The notes: a model not told the origin generated them from the sequence alone. 21,758 nucleotides of DNA from JBKHBQ01 sp046542305 (GCA_046542305.1 JBKHBQ010000034.1:1-21758); one strand, 5' to 3'. Positions 1 to 8,684 are shown, counted from the stretch's first letter. Made by a program: numbers and translations.

Positions 1-2960
1 AAGCTTTCGAAAATATGCTCCAGTTTTTCCGGCGAAATGCCCACACCCGTATCTTTGATTTTGAAGTAGATTTCAACCACCTGACCCTTTTGCATCCTTC
101 TTTCCACGCTGATGTTCACCTCTCCCGATTCGGTAAATTTAATGGCATTGCCCGTAAGGTTGGTCAGCACTTGTGCGATTCGGGTGGAATCGCCGATCAG
201 CACTTCTGGAATACTTTCGTCGTAAAAAAGATTAATGTCGAGATTCTTCTCCATGGCGGAAGGTTCGAATCCGGCTTTAATGTTTTTTACCACCTCCTTC
301 AGGTTGAACTCTCCCGAATCGAGTTCAAGTTTTCCGGCATCGATCTTATTAAAATCCAGAATATCGTTGATCAGACTCAAAAGATTTTCAGCAGAAAATT
401 TCAGAATTTTTATTTTATCGAGTTGTTCAGAATTCAGATTTTCCAGCATAAGCAGATCGATCATTCCGATGACGCCGTGCAAGGGTGTTCTGATCTCGTG
501 CGACATGGTAGAAAGAAATTCGGCCTTGGCAAGCGAAGATGCTTCGGCTTCTTCTTTAGCACGTAGGAGTTGAATGTTTTTTGCCTCAATCTCCTTTGTT
601 TTCAATTCCAATTCTTCGGTACGCTCCCTCACCAGCTTGTTCAGCTTGCGCTTTTCATTTTCGAGGCGCCGGCTTTGCCATTTCGCACCCTGATAGATCA
701 CTAGCAGCAGCAAAAGCGCAAAGGCGGTCCACGCCCACCAGGTTTGATACCATATCCTGTGGATGTTAAAAGTATAAACCATCGGATCGCTCCAAAGATA
801 ATTGCCGCGTTGTTTGGCGCTGACCAAAAGCTTGTAGTTTCCGGGGGGCAAATCCGAAAGCATGAATTCATTCCTTCCCTGCATCTGCCGCCAGGCATTG
901 TCGTATCCGGCCACCTTAACCCTGTATTTCAGACTTTCGCTGGGATATTCGGGGCTGATAAAGCTAAAGCCAATAAAACCAAGATTGTCGAATCCTGATA
1001 TAGAAATATCCTCCAGCGGAACGCCGCTTTTGGTAACCGACAGCAGCACGGGGGAGGCCGTTTTTACCGGAGGCTCGTTGTGGTTCGATACCGACAGGCC
1101 GGCCAGGGTTCCTGCCCAGATTCTGTTCTGAGAATCGGTGATCAGGCACCGGTAGTTGGCAGTTTTCGAAGGAAGGCCGTTGGATTGATCGAAAGTGACT
1201 ACACCTGTACCGTCGAATTTACTGATGCCCGTGCTGGAGGCAAACCAGATGTGGTTGTTTTCATCTACGGCCAGTGCTTTAATCTCTTCGCCGGTAATCT
1301 CCTCAAGGTCGAGGCGGGTGATCTCGTTTCCGCGAAGGCGCAACAGGCCGTGGCTGCTTCCCAGCCACATCACGCCGTTATCATCAAAAGCCAGGTCATT
1401 TATTGAAAGATTTCCGTTGAATTCGAAAGGAATCTCACGGGAAAGATTGTTGAAGGTATTCAACTCCAAGTTGAAATAATACAGGAAGTTACTGGCACCA
1501 GTAGCTCCCACAAAAATATAACTAAACGGAGAATTGGCGGCAAAATTGGCGCGTGTAACAAGCCCCTGGGGCAGGCCATATGAGTGGATGTGCCCGTCGG
1601 GTGTCAGCCTCAGGATACCGTTGTGGTTATCCTGGCAAATCCACAGGTTGCTGTTGGGATCGAGGGTGAGATGATATACTGCAGCCCCGTATCTGGTAAG
1701 ATCGAAAGACTGAATAACGCGCCCGTTGAGAATCCGGTGAAGAAAACCGGCATCATCTCCCACCCATACAAAATCCTTGTCAGGAAGCACCTGCAAAAGC
1801 CCCGGCCTCGGGGAGCTAAAAACGACCATCGGTTCCAGGGTTTCTTCATCAATTTGGAAAACGCTATTTCCGTCAGTTACGTAAATCTTCCTGTTCTTCG
1901 CATCGTAGGCCACATCATTAATGTATTCGCTGCTGAATTGCTGCAGCAACGGCGTAAACATTTTTTGCTGCATCACTGCTACCCCGTTGTCGGAAGCTAC
2001 GATCAGATCTTTGTCGTTGCTTAGTAATTGATTGATGCCACCACGAATTTTCAGTTCGTCCACCTGTTTGGTGAAATAATTTCCCTGGCCGTCGGGCATA
2101 ATTTTCCAAAGTCCGTTCGACCAGCTTCCGGCATAGTACACACCATCCTCGCCACCGACGAAAGCTGAAGCATCGATCTCACTGCTGATCAGGCGATAAT
2201 TGTCAACATTTCCGTGATCATCAAACGCGATCTCACCCAGCCTGTCGTTAAACCCGATCAGCATCCGCCTGTTGCCGATCGGCTGCACCGCACTTACATT
2301 TTTAAACGCATGCGGATTTTCTACCGGTTCAACGATATCAATCACCGGGTTATACCTGTAAAAATTCCCGGTTTGGGAAATCATTCCCAATTGTCCACGA
2401 TCATCTTCAAAAAATGAAAAGGATCGGGCAAAGCCGGAAGTAAGATTATGATCTCCCATAAAATAGCTGTTCAGGCTGCCATCCTGATACCGGTAGACCG
2501 AGGTATTGTCTGAAAACCAGATATTGCCATGCTGATCTTCGTACAACTGCTTTGGATACCAAAGCATTCCTTCGGTTTTGGTTACACTGCCCTCGGCAAT
2601 TATCTGCGCGGTAATTTCCCTGCCGGAATAAACGATTTTTCCGAAAGACATATCGGTTGTAAAGTACAGATTTCCACGCCTGTCGTATAAAAGGGATTTC
2701 ACATAATGCGAGTTGAGCAGCTTTCCATAATTGGTAAATTCCTCGCCATTATATCTGAACAGACCGTGATCGGTGCCAATCCACAGGAACCCAATGCTAT
2801 CGATGGCCACAGCTTTAACAAGCTCGTTTTGCAGCCCATTTTCACGCGTGTAGGTTTTAATGCTAAAATCGCGGGCAAAGAAAAAGGACGGTACCATGAA
2901 GCACGCCATTAACAAGGCATAGCGCAGTTGCTTCACGAACCTTCTGCCGTCCGGCAGCAT
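1..2960 (-). CDS. Membrane histidine kinase with periplasmic propeller and Y_Y_Y domain (3' end outside window)
   Basis: Sensor kinase of the two-component or hybrid (HTCS-like) type; 986 codons are visible and the frame runs off the left edge. The order is: signal peptide (about 1-29); many propeller repeats with WIGTDHGLF-, IWFASSTG- and MWLGSSHG-type motifs (about 35-640); Y_Y_Y domain (about 640-735); one membrane helix (about 738-758); coiled linker; HisKA with the phospho-acceptor in STMSHEIRTPLHG (His821); then the start of the HATPase with an N box (TNLTGNAIKFT, about 935) and DTGVGIS (about 970). The ligand is presumably sensed in the periplasm and the signal passed to a receiver. 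Whether a receiver and AraC domain follow in the same protein cannot be seen. ATG at 2960 gives a good signal peptide; an in-frame GTG at 2990 is possible, with a stop just upstream of it. The target genes are not evident here. Confidence 0.92.
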   Translation of the reverse strand, partial: MLPDGRRFVKQLRYALLMACFMVPSFFFARDFSIKTYTRENGLQNELVKAVAIDSIGFLWIGTDHGLFRYNGEEFTNYGKLLNSHYVKSLLYDRRGNLYFTTDMSFGKIVYSGREITAQIIAEGSVTKTEGMLWYPKQLYEDQHGNIWFSDNTSVYRYQDGSLNSYFMGDHNLTSGFARSFSFFEDDRGQLGMISQTGNFYRYNPVIDIVEPVENPHAFKNVSAVQPIGNRRMLIGFNDRLGEIAFDDHGNVDNYRLISSEIDASAFVGGEDGVYYAGSWSNGLWKIMPDGQGNYFTKQVDELKIRGGINQLLSNDKDLIVASDNGVAVMQQKMFTPLLQQFSSEYINDVAYDAKNRKIYVTDGNSVFQIDEETLEPMVVFSSPRPGLLQVLPDKDFVWVGDDAGFLHRILNGRVIQSFDLTRYGAAVYHLTLDPNSNLWICQDNHNGILRLTPDGHIHSYGLPQGLVTRANFAANSPFSYIFVGATGASNFLYYFNLELNTFNNLSREIPFEFNGNLSINDLAFDDNGVMWLGSSHGLLRLRGNEITRLDLEEITGEEIKALAVDENNHIWFASSTGISKFDGTGVVTFDQSNGLPSKTANYRCLITDSQNRIWAGTLAGLSVSNHNEPPVKTASPVLLSVTKSGVPLEDISISGFDNLGFIGFSFISPEYPSESLKYRVKVAGYDNAWRQMQGRNEFMLSDLPPGNYKLLVSAKQRGNYLWSDPMVYTFNIHRIWYQTWWAWTAFALLLLLVIYQGAKWQSRRLENEKRKLNKLVRERTEELELKTKEIEAKNIQLLRAKEEAEASSLAKAEFLSTMSHEIRTPLHGVIGMIDLLMLENLNSEQLDKIKILKFSAENLLSLINDILDFNKIDAGKLELDSGEFNLKEVVKNIKAGFEPSAMEKNLDINLFYDESIPEVLIGDSTRIAQVLTNLTGNAIKFTESGEVNISVERRMQKGQVVEIYFKIKDTGVGISPEKLEHIFES

Positions 2961-3034
2961 TCGCCGTTTAAATATAACCGATATGTTCACTGGCTAAAAA
3001 ATCTTCCCGCTTTATAAGTTGGAAATGGGTAAGC

Positions 3035-3068
3035 AAAAAAAATACCGGTTTTTTCAAACCGGTATTTT
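3035..3068 (-). terminator. Rho-independent terminator after glutamine synthetase
   Basis: Perfect 13-bp inverted repeat, arms 3039-3051 and 3056-3068 (AAAATACCGGTTT with its complement), loop of 4. Read on the minus strand, the stem runs into a T-run that is the complement of the A-run at 3035-3042. It lies about 20 nt past the synthetase stop, so it should end that transcript and separate it from the downstream sensor kinase. Confidence 0.88.
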
Positions 3069-3088
3069 AAATATGATTAAAGCAATAA

Positions 3089-4591
3089 TTACCCGCAGTG
3101 GAAATAGGTTTTCACCAGTTCCATAATGGCATCCTTGTCATTCGAAATTTCCTGGCGGAGGGTTTTATCGTTATACGCTTTCAGTTTAAGCACAACGCTG
3201 TTGATCAGGCCCTGGGGAAACACATTGTACCTGGTATAAACCTGTGCCTGCTGCTCAAGGTTTTCGGCCGATTCCCAGCATGATGCCGGAAGTTGCCGTA
3301 ACTGGGCCACCCTGTCTTTGTATTTTTCGTGGAAAATATTTACATCCACATAGGTTTTTTTAGCATAATCCAGTCCGTTTTCCATTTCAAGACCATGGCG
3401 CGCAGCAACAGCCAGGCCGGCCAAAAGCAGGTAAATATCGGCCGAACCGTCGGGGCAGCGGAATTCCACGGTCTGCCGCGCATTAAATTCCCTGATGGCA
3501 GGTTCTTGTTGGGGGTTGGCATCGAGGTACATGTCACGATTTCCTGCCCATCCCAGCGGCACCCTTACCAGCACCGATCGATTGCGGTCGCCCCAGCAGA
3601 TATTTGTGGGAGCCTCCTGGTGCGGCACCAGCCTGAAGTATGAGGTTGGATTGGTATTTCCAAAAGCCGTAAGCGAAGGCGCCAGATCCAGATATCCGGC
3701 AATGGCACGTTTTGCTACATCACTTAATCCGCCGTTCTCAACCATTACGTTCTTACCGTCCTTCATCAGCTTGGTATGAACATGCAGGCCGCTTCCGGCC
3801 TTACCTATGGTAATTTTCGGTGCAAAAGTGATCGTAACCCCGTACCTGTAGGCCAGTGTGCGGAGAATCCACTTTGCAATGATCAACTGATGCGCTGCAT
3901 CTTCCAATGGTACCGGCGAAAATTCAAGCTCGCTCTGCTCGTATTCGGTTTCGCCAACGCTGAAATTACCCACCTCGCTGTGACCATATTTCAGATTGCC
4001 TCCGGCCTGTGCAATGGCCAGCATGGCTTCGCGCCTGAAATCCTCCCATTTGTTGAAGGGAGAGGATTCGTGGTATCCGCGCTGATCCTGCGCTTCGTAC
4101 AAATGCTCTTTTTCGCTGATAATGTAAAACTCCAGCTCGCCCATTACCCAGAACGAGTATCCCGTTTTTTCTTCCAGTTCACGGTTGGCCTTCTGCAGGA
4201 TGTATTCCGGGGAGCTTTCCAGCGGGTTACCGTCCTTATCATAATAAGAACACAAAATATCCAGCGCCGGAATTTCGCTGAACGGGTTCACAAAAGCGGT
4301 TTTGTACTTTGGGATTACATAAAGATCGCTGGAGCCGGCCTCGATGTGCGAAAACAGGCTCGATCCGTCCACACGCTCTCCCATGGTAAGAATATCCTCA
4401 AGATGTTCACGGCTGTTGATTACAAAACTCAGGGTTTTCAAACGACCGTCCTCACCTGCATACCTGAAATTTACCATTTCGATGTTGTGGTCTTCAACAT
4501 ACAATATCAGGTCCTCTCTGGTGAATTCTTCCTGTGGCTTGTTCAGATACTGAACCAGCGGATTGGGATTCATCAAAATTTTTTTCTTCAT
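3089..4591 (-). CDS. glnA: Glutamine synthetase, type I
   Basis: Makes glutamine from glutamate, ammonia and ATP in the cytoplasm. The 500 residues fit a GSI-type subunit. An N-terminal beta-grasp region (about 35-105) precedes the catalytic domain. Visible motifs are GELEFYI (metal-binding Glu152/Glu154), HSEVG with Glu206, GSGLHVH (266-272), an Arg-rich segment around NRSVLVRVP (337-345), and TVEFRCPDGSADIYL (374-388) with Glu376 and Arg378. The segment where adenylylated enzymes carry an NLYDLP-like tyrosine reads LRQLPASCWE (about 431-440) and has no Tyr, so control by adenylylation is unlikely (inference). ATG at 4591 is used; an internal Met7 is also possible. The gene is divergent from iorAB and ends in a strong terminator, so it is probably a single-gene unit. 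Confidence 0.95.
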   Translation of the reverse strand: MKKKILMNPNPLVQYLNKPQEEFTREDLILYVEDHNIEMVNFRYAGEDGRLKTLSFVINSREHLEDILTMGERVDGSSLFSHIEAGSSDLYVIPKYKTAFVNPFSEIPALDILCSYYDKDGNPLESSPEYILQKANRELEEKTGYSFWVMGELEFYIISEKEHLYEAQDQRGYHESSPFNKWEDFRREAMLAIAQAGGNLKYGHSEVGNFSVGETEYEQSELEFSPVPLEDAAHQLIIAKWILRTLAYRYGVTITFAPKITIGKAGSGLHVHTKLMKDGKNVMVENGGLSDVAKRAIAGYLDLAPSLTAFGNTNPTSYFRLVPHQEAPTNICWGDRNRSVLVRVPLGWAGNRDMYLDANPQQEPAIREFNARQTVEFRCPDGSADIYLLLAGLAVAARHGLEMENGLDYAKKTYVDVNIFHEKYKDRVAQLRQLPASCWESAENLEQQAQVYTRYNVFPQGLINSVVLKLKAYNDKTLRQEISNDKDAIMELVKTYFHCG

Positions 4592-4630
4592 CTCAGTGTC
4601 GTTTTAGCAAGTTTTTAAACAAAAGGGCGC

Positions 4631-4638
4631 CAAACTTA
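4631..4638 (-). promoter_or_regulatory. Candidate -7 promoter element for glutamine synthetase
   Basis: On the minus strand this reads TAAGTTTG, an exact match to the Bacteroidota TAnnTTTG -7 consensus, about 40 nt upstream of the synthetase ATG. No good -33 TTTG is visible at the expected distance, so the call rests on the -7 element and its position. Confidence 0.45.
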
Positions 4639-4719
4639 CACATTCTTTTTCACATAATCCGTTCTTTTGTTAATGAAATCACAGAAGAATTTGTCAAATC
4701 CTATTTCCCTGTTATTACA

Positions 4720-4746
4720 TTATCTAAAAAGGATTTAAATAGATAA
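4720..4746. repeat. Inverted repeat between divergent glnA and iorA; possible operator
   Basis: TTATCTA (4720-4726) and TAGATAA (4740-4746) are perfect 7-bp inverted arms around a 13-nt AT-rich spacer. The repeat sits just upstream of the iorA promoter and about 130 nt from the glnA start. A shorter symmetric site, ATTTG-T-CAAAT, lies at 4689-4699. Both could be regulator sites for the divergent pair, but AT-rich DNA makes chance symmetry possible. Confidence 0.35.
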
Positions 4747-4759
4747 AGCTTAAAAAACG

Positions 4760-4793
4760 TTGAAGCCCTGATGGATTAAATTAAGTAGATTTG
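4760..4793 (+). promoter_or_regulatory. Candidate promoter of iorAB
   Basis: TAGATTTG (4786-4793) matches the Bacteroidota -7 element TAnnTTTG exactly. A TTG at 4760-4762 could serve as -33; the 23-nt spacing is slightly long. This leaves a leader of about 45 nt before the iorA ATG, and it is the only such element close to that start. Confidence 0.55.
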
Positions 4794-4843
4794 CACACAC
4801 TTAAAGATTACCTGGAACGAATCACAAAAAACAGTAAGATACA

Positions 4844-6469
4844 ATGCAAAAAATGTTGTTATTGGGTGATGAGGCTATTGCACAGGCTGCCATAGATGCC
4901 GGTATTTCCGGGATTTTTGCATATCCGGGCACGCCGTCTACCGAAATCACCGAATATGTGCAGGCATCCAAACATGCCGCATCGAAAAACATCAGGTCGT
5001 CGTGGTCGGCCAACGAGAAAACAGCTTTGGAAGCTGCCCTGGGCGTATCCTATGCAGGAAAACGCGCCATGGCCTGCATGAAACACGTAGGGCTGAATGT
5101 GGCTGCCGATGCTTTTATCAATGCAGCGATAACCGGTGCCAATGGGGGGCTGATCATAGTATCTGCCGACGATCCTTCGATGCATTCCTCGCAAAACGAG
5201 CAGGATTCGAGGTTTTACGGCAAATTTGCCATGATCCCCACGCTCGAGCCCAGCAACCAGCAGGAAGCATATGACATGGTCCATTACGGTTTCGACCTGT
5301 CGGAAAAACTGCAAACTCCTGTGTTGCTGCGGATCACCACCCGTCTGGCTCACTCAAGGGCCGGCGTGCTGCGCAAAGAGGAGCGGGAGCAAAATGAACT
5401 GAAGCTTCCCTCGGATCTGCGTCAGTTTGTGCTGCTGCCATCCATCGCACGAAAAAGATATAAAGGCCTGCTGAGCAATCAGGATAAATTTATGGAGGAA
5501 TCCGCCAATGCGGGATTCAATCAGTATATTGATGGGGATGACAAGTCGCTGGGCATCATCACCAGTGGCATTGCATTCAATTATCTGATGGAAAATTTCC
5601 CCGACCGGAAAGTACCCTATCCGGTTTTGAAAATCGCGCACTATCCCGTACCACGCCCGATGATCAGGCGCATTGAAGAAGAATGCGATGAGCTTTTGGT
5701 GCTCGAAGAAGGTGCTCCGGTGATAGAGGAATTATTGAACGGATACCTGTCCAAATGCCTGAAAGTGAAAGGTCGTCTGGAAGGGACGGTACCACGCGAT
5801 GGTGAGTTAAACCCGAGCATTGTGGCTGCTGCCCTCGGAATGGAAAATACCAGGGGCAACGACGTGCCCGATCTGGTGATGGGCCGGCCGCCTTCGTTGT
5901 GCGTGGGTTGTTCGCACCGCGACATGTACCTCGCGCTGAACGAAGCCCTTGAGGCCTTCGGACCGGGACGCGTATTCGCCGACATCGGATGCTATACACT
6001 CGGCGCGCTGGCACCTTTCAATGCCATCAACAGTTGTGTGGATATGGGCGCTTCCATCACCATGGCCAAAGGCGCCGCCGATGTGGGACTGGTACCGGCA
6101 GTGGCCGTGATCGGCGATTCCACCTTCACGCATTCGGGCATTACCGGACTGCTGGACGCTGTGAACGATAATTCAAATGTTACCGTGATCATTGCCGACA
6201 ATTCTACCACCGGCATGACCGGCGGGCAAAAATCGTCGGCCACCGGAAAGATCGAAGCGATTTGTGCGGGATTGGGCGTGGATGAGGCGCATATCCGTGT
6301 GATCAAGCCGCTGAAAAAACATCATGAGGAAAATGTGGAGATCATGCTCGAGGAGTTGAACCATCCCGGCGTCTCGGTGATCATTCCGCGCCGCGAATGC
6401 ATCCAGACACTCAACAAGCGCATGCGCGCCAAATCCAAAGCCAGGGAACAGCAAAAACAGGAAAACTAA
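4844..6469 (+). CDS. iorA: Indolepyruvate:ferredoxin oxidoreductase, alpha subunit (lacks C-terminal ferredoxin domain)
   Basis: Catalytic subunit of the enzyme that turns aryl pyruvates plus CoA into aryl-acetyl-CoA and CO2 while reducing ferredoxin, or runs in reverse. The N-terminal PYR-type domain has AYPGTPSTEITEY (26-38) and the SANEKTALEAALG segment (55-67). The C-terminal thiamine-diphosphate domain has RPPSLCVGCSHRDMY (348-362), DIGCYTLGALAPF, and GDS (424-426) leading to Asn453 in ADNSTTGMTGGQ. Cys353, Cys356, Cys383 and Cys519 match the spacing of the proximal [4Fe-4S] ligands of 2-oxoacid:ferredoxin oxidoreductases. The protein stops at 541 residues, soon after RREC. Longer archaeal IorA proteins of about 600 residues or more carry a two-cluster ferredoxin domain at that point. 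iorB follows 15 nt downstream in the same operon. Confidence 0.95.
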   Translation: MQKMLLLGDEAIAQAAIDAGISGIFAYPGTPSTEITEYVQASKHAASKNIRSSWSANEKTALEAALGVSYAGKRAMACMKHVGLNVAADAFINAAITGANGGLIIVSADDPSMHSSQNEQDSRFYGKFAMIPTLEPSNQQEAYDMVHYGFDLSEKLQTPVLLRITTRLAHSRAGVLRKEEREQNELKLPSDLRQFVLLPSIARKRYKGLLSNQDKFMEESANAGFNQYIDGDDKSLGIITSGIAFNYLMENFPDRKVPYPVLKIAHYPVPRPMIRRIEEECDELLVLEEGAPVIEELLNGYLSKCLKVKGRLEGTVPRDGELNPSIVAAALGMENTRGNDVPDLVMGRPPSLCVGCSHRDMYLALNEALEAFGPGRVFADIGCYTLGALAPFNAINSCVDMGASITMAKGAADVGLVPAVAVIGDSTFTHSGITGLLDAVNDNSNVTVIIADNSTTGMTGGQKSSATGKIEAICAGLGVDEAHIRVIKPLKKHHEENVEIMLEELNHPGVSVIIPRRECIQTLNKRMRAKSKAREQQKQEN

Positions 6470-6484
6470 AATTACGCAGGAACC

Positions 6485-7072
6485 ATGAAAAAAGATATCA
6501 TACTTGCCGGCGTGGGCGGACAGGGAATTTTATCCATCGCGGCTACCATCGGTCTGGCTGCCGTTGAAGCCGGACTTTATCTCAAACAGGCCGAAGTGCA
6601 TGGCATGAGCCAGCGCGGTGGCGACGTACAATCCAATCTGCGGCTTTCCGATAAGGAAATTGCTTCCGACCTCATTCCGCAGGGAAAAGCCGATATGATC
6701 CTTTCGGTGGAACCCATGGAATCGTTGCGCTACCTGCCCATGCTGGCACCGGACGGCTGGCTTGTAACCAACACCACCACTTTTGTGAACATCCCGAATT
6801 ATCCTGAAAAGGAAGACATTATGGCCGAAATCCAAAAACAGCCGCGCCACATTACCCTGGATGCCGATCAGATCGCCAAAGATCTTGGCTCCTCGCGCGC
6901 AGCCAACATGGTGGTGCTCGGAGCAGCCCTTCCTTTCCTGGATATCGATTACAAGCACATCGAAACAGCCGTTCATCAGCTTTTTGGCCGAAAGGGCGAA
7001 AAAGTGGTGAACCTGAATCTGGAAGCATTGAGAGCAGGCCGCGAAATATCTGAAAAGAAAATTCAGGCTTAG
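6485..7072 (+). CDS. iorB: Indolepyruvate:ferredoxin oxidoreductase, beta subunit
   Basis: Partner of IorA; 195 residues, the usual size. It belongs to the pyruvate:ferredoxin oxidoreductase gamma-domain family. Visible hallmarks are the start KKDIILAGVGGQGILS (2-17), the EVHGMSQRGGDVQSNLR segment (about 37-53) and SSRAANMVVLGAALP (about 136-150). No Fe-S cysteine motif is present. The start lies 15 nt after the iorA stop, so the two are co-transcribed and probably made in equal amounts. This is the only complete gene here ending in TAG. An aryl-CoA ligase (paaK) often accompanies iorAB in related bacteria (from general knowledge), but none follows here. Confidence 0.95.
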   Translation: MKKDIILAGVGGQGILSIAATIGLAAVEAGLYLKQAEVHGMSQRGGDVQSNLRLSDKEIASDLIPQGKADMILSVEPMESLRYLPMLAPDGWLVTNTTTFVNIPNYPEKEDIMAEIQKQPRHITLDADQIAKDLGSSRAANMVVLGAALPFLDIDYKHIETAVHQLFGRKGEKVVNLNLEALRAGREISEKKIQA

Positions 7073-7388
7073 TTTCGGACGGCACTTTAACAGGTTGCCC
7101 GGCATTCCGCTGCGGCATATCTTTCTGGTTTGCCTGCTTGACGGACACGGTGATTTTTGTTGAATACCACAGCCTGCTAACCAACCCCGGAATGATCTTG
7201 ACTCTGATCAGTTTTTTGGGTTACCGACCGCAAATCCGGACGCAATATTAAGAGGTTGTGGATAAATCAACATCCTCATGCTTTTTTGCTCCGGGCAATT
7301 ACCGTTAACTTTGCAAAATTCAGGGAAGATTGCCGCCGAATGAAATAGTCCGGCATTTTTTTAGTTATAACTGCTTTAAGATCATCCT
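7073..7388. other. 316-nt intergenic region between iorB and the M23 peptidase gene
   Basis: No convincing reading frame or RNA gene. Two weak hairpins precede T-runs and might end the iorAB transcript: TGATC/GATCA (7193-7197 and 7206-7210) followed by TTTTTT, and a bulged GAGG/CCTC stem (about 7252-7277) followed by a T-run at 7282-7287. The right part holds a good promoter for the peptidase gene. Confidence 0.5.
7285..7313 (+). promoter_or_regulatory. Promoter of the M23 peptidase gene
   Basis: TTTG at 7285-7288 (-33) and TAACTTTG at 7306-7313 (-7), spaced by 17 nt. The elements match the Bacteroidota consensus closely, although the spacing is at the short end. The implied start near 7320 leaves a leader of about 65-70 nt. 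It shows that the peptidase is not simply the third gene of the iorAB operon. Confidence 0.6.
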
Positions 7389-8672
7389 ATGCTGTCGAAA
7401 CATAAAAAACTCTTCATTTTATTGCTAATCCTGACAATGGCGGGGGTATTGTCCGTTGTCATTCTCAAAAAGATCGGCCCCGTTCAATCGGTTCAAATCG
7501 ATAAAATGAAACCCATTCCCTACCAGCCGCAACTGATGTACGGCCTGAATGTGGATTCGCTGGAAATGGTTACTGCTACCGTAAAGCGCAATGAATTTCT
7601 TTCGGATATTCTTTTGAAGTACGATGTGGATTATGCCACCATCGATCTTCTGGCCCGGCAGTCGCTCGAAGTATTCGACGTACGCAAAATACGCTACGGC
7701 AACAACTACACCGCTTTGCTATCGCGCGATTCCATTCCGAGGCTTCAGTATTTTGTATATGAAATCTCCCCTGTTGATTTTGTGGTGTACGACTTGTGCG
7801 ATTCCCTGCGCATCGAACTGGGATCGAAAAAAATTACCACCACTGTGGATACCGCTTCCGGAGTGATCAGCAGTTCGTTGTGGAATGCCATGGTGGACAA
7901 TGGCACCGATGCGAACCTTGCCAATGAACTTTCGGAGATTTATGCCTGGACCATCGACTTTTTCGGCATCCAGGAAGGCGATTCATACAAGGTGGTGTAT
8001 GAAACCCTGCTGGCCGACGGCAAAAAGATCGGGCTGGGAAAAGTGCTGGCAGCCACCTTTAACCATTACGACAGGGATCATCATGCATTTTATTTCGTTC
8101 AGGACAGTACCGGCGATTATTTCGATGAAGAAGCCAACAGCCTTCGCCGGACCTTTTTAAAAGCACCGTTGCGATTTCGGCGCATCAGCTCCGGATTTTC
8201 CTACAGCCGGATGCATCCCATCCTGAAATACCGCAGGCCCCACCTTGGTGTGGATTATGCTGCGGATGCCGGCACGCCGGTTATGTCGGTGGGCGATGGC
8301 ACGGTAGTGTTTGCCAAATGGGATAAAGGCGGAGGTGGCCGCGTAGTGAAGATCAAACATAACGGCACCTATACGACGCTCTACATGCACCTTTCAGCAT
8401 ACGGCAAAGGCATAAAGGCGGGCGCCAGGGTAAAGCAGGGTCAGGTGATCGGGTATGTGGGCAGCTCGGGATTGTCAACCGGGCCTCATCTCGATTTCAG
8501 GTTTTACCGCAACGGCAAACCCATAGATCCGCTAAAGGTGGAATCGCCGCCATCTGAACCCATCGACTCTGTACACCTTGCCAGGTTTGAAAACGAAAAA
8601 CTGCACTGGCTGAAGGTATTGGGCAAGATCTCTTTGGGGCAAAAAGACACCCTGCTTGTAAAAGCCGAATAA
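7389..8672 (+). CDS. Membrane-anchored M23 (LytM-type) peptidase-like protein
   Basis: Probable cell-wall endopeptidase, or a regulator of one, acting in the periplasm. A basic N-terminus and one hydrophobic helix (about 8-26) anchor the 427-residue protein. A middle region (about 60-250) resembles the OapA/LysM-like part of periplasmic M23 proteins. The M23 domain follows (about 262-385), with HLGVD (His285, Asp289), YMHL (His334) and GLSTGPHLDFRF. The HxH motif of canonical LytM enzymes reads H-L-D here (His367, Asp369), so the residue that is the second His, a zinc ligand, is Asp. This could be a normal variant of this subfamily or a sign of a non-catalytic domain. The gene converges on the next one with a 12-nt gap. 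Confidence 0.88.
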   Translation: MLSKHKKLFILLLILTMAGVLSVVILKKIGPVQSVQIDKMKPIPYQPQLMYGLNVDSLEMVTATVKRNEFLSDILLKYDVDYATIDLLARQSLEVFDVRKIRYGNNYTALLSRDSIPRLQYFVYEISPVDFVVYDLCDSLRIELGSKKITTTVDTASGVISSSLWNAMVDNGTDANLANELSEIYAWTIDFFGIQEGDSYKVVYETLLADGKKIGLGKVLAATFNHYDRDHHAFYFVQDSTGDYFDEEANSLRRTFLKAPLRFRRISSGFSYSRMHPILKYRRPHLGVDYAADAGTPVMSVGDGTVVFAKWDKGGGGRVVKIKHNGTYTTLYMHLSAYGKGIKAGARVKQGQVIGYVGSSGLSTGPHLDFRFYRNGKPIDPLKVESPPSEPIDSVHLARFENEKLHWLKVLGKISLGQKDTLLVKAE

Positions 8673-8684
8673 TCCTTAAACAAA

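Noticed and set aside
15..566. 183-codon open frame on the plus strand
   Set aside because: Antisense to the HisKA/HATPase part of the sensor kinase; no domain or start signal.
3776..4618. 280-codon open frame on the plus strand
   Set aside because: It is antisense to glutamine synthetase, whose motifs are unmistakable; the translation has no recognisable domain.
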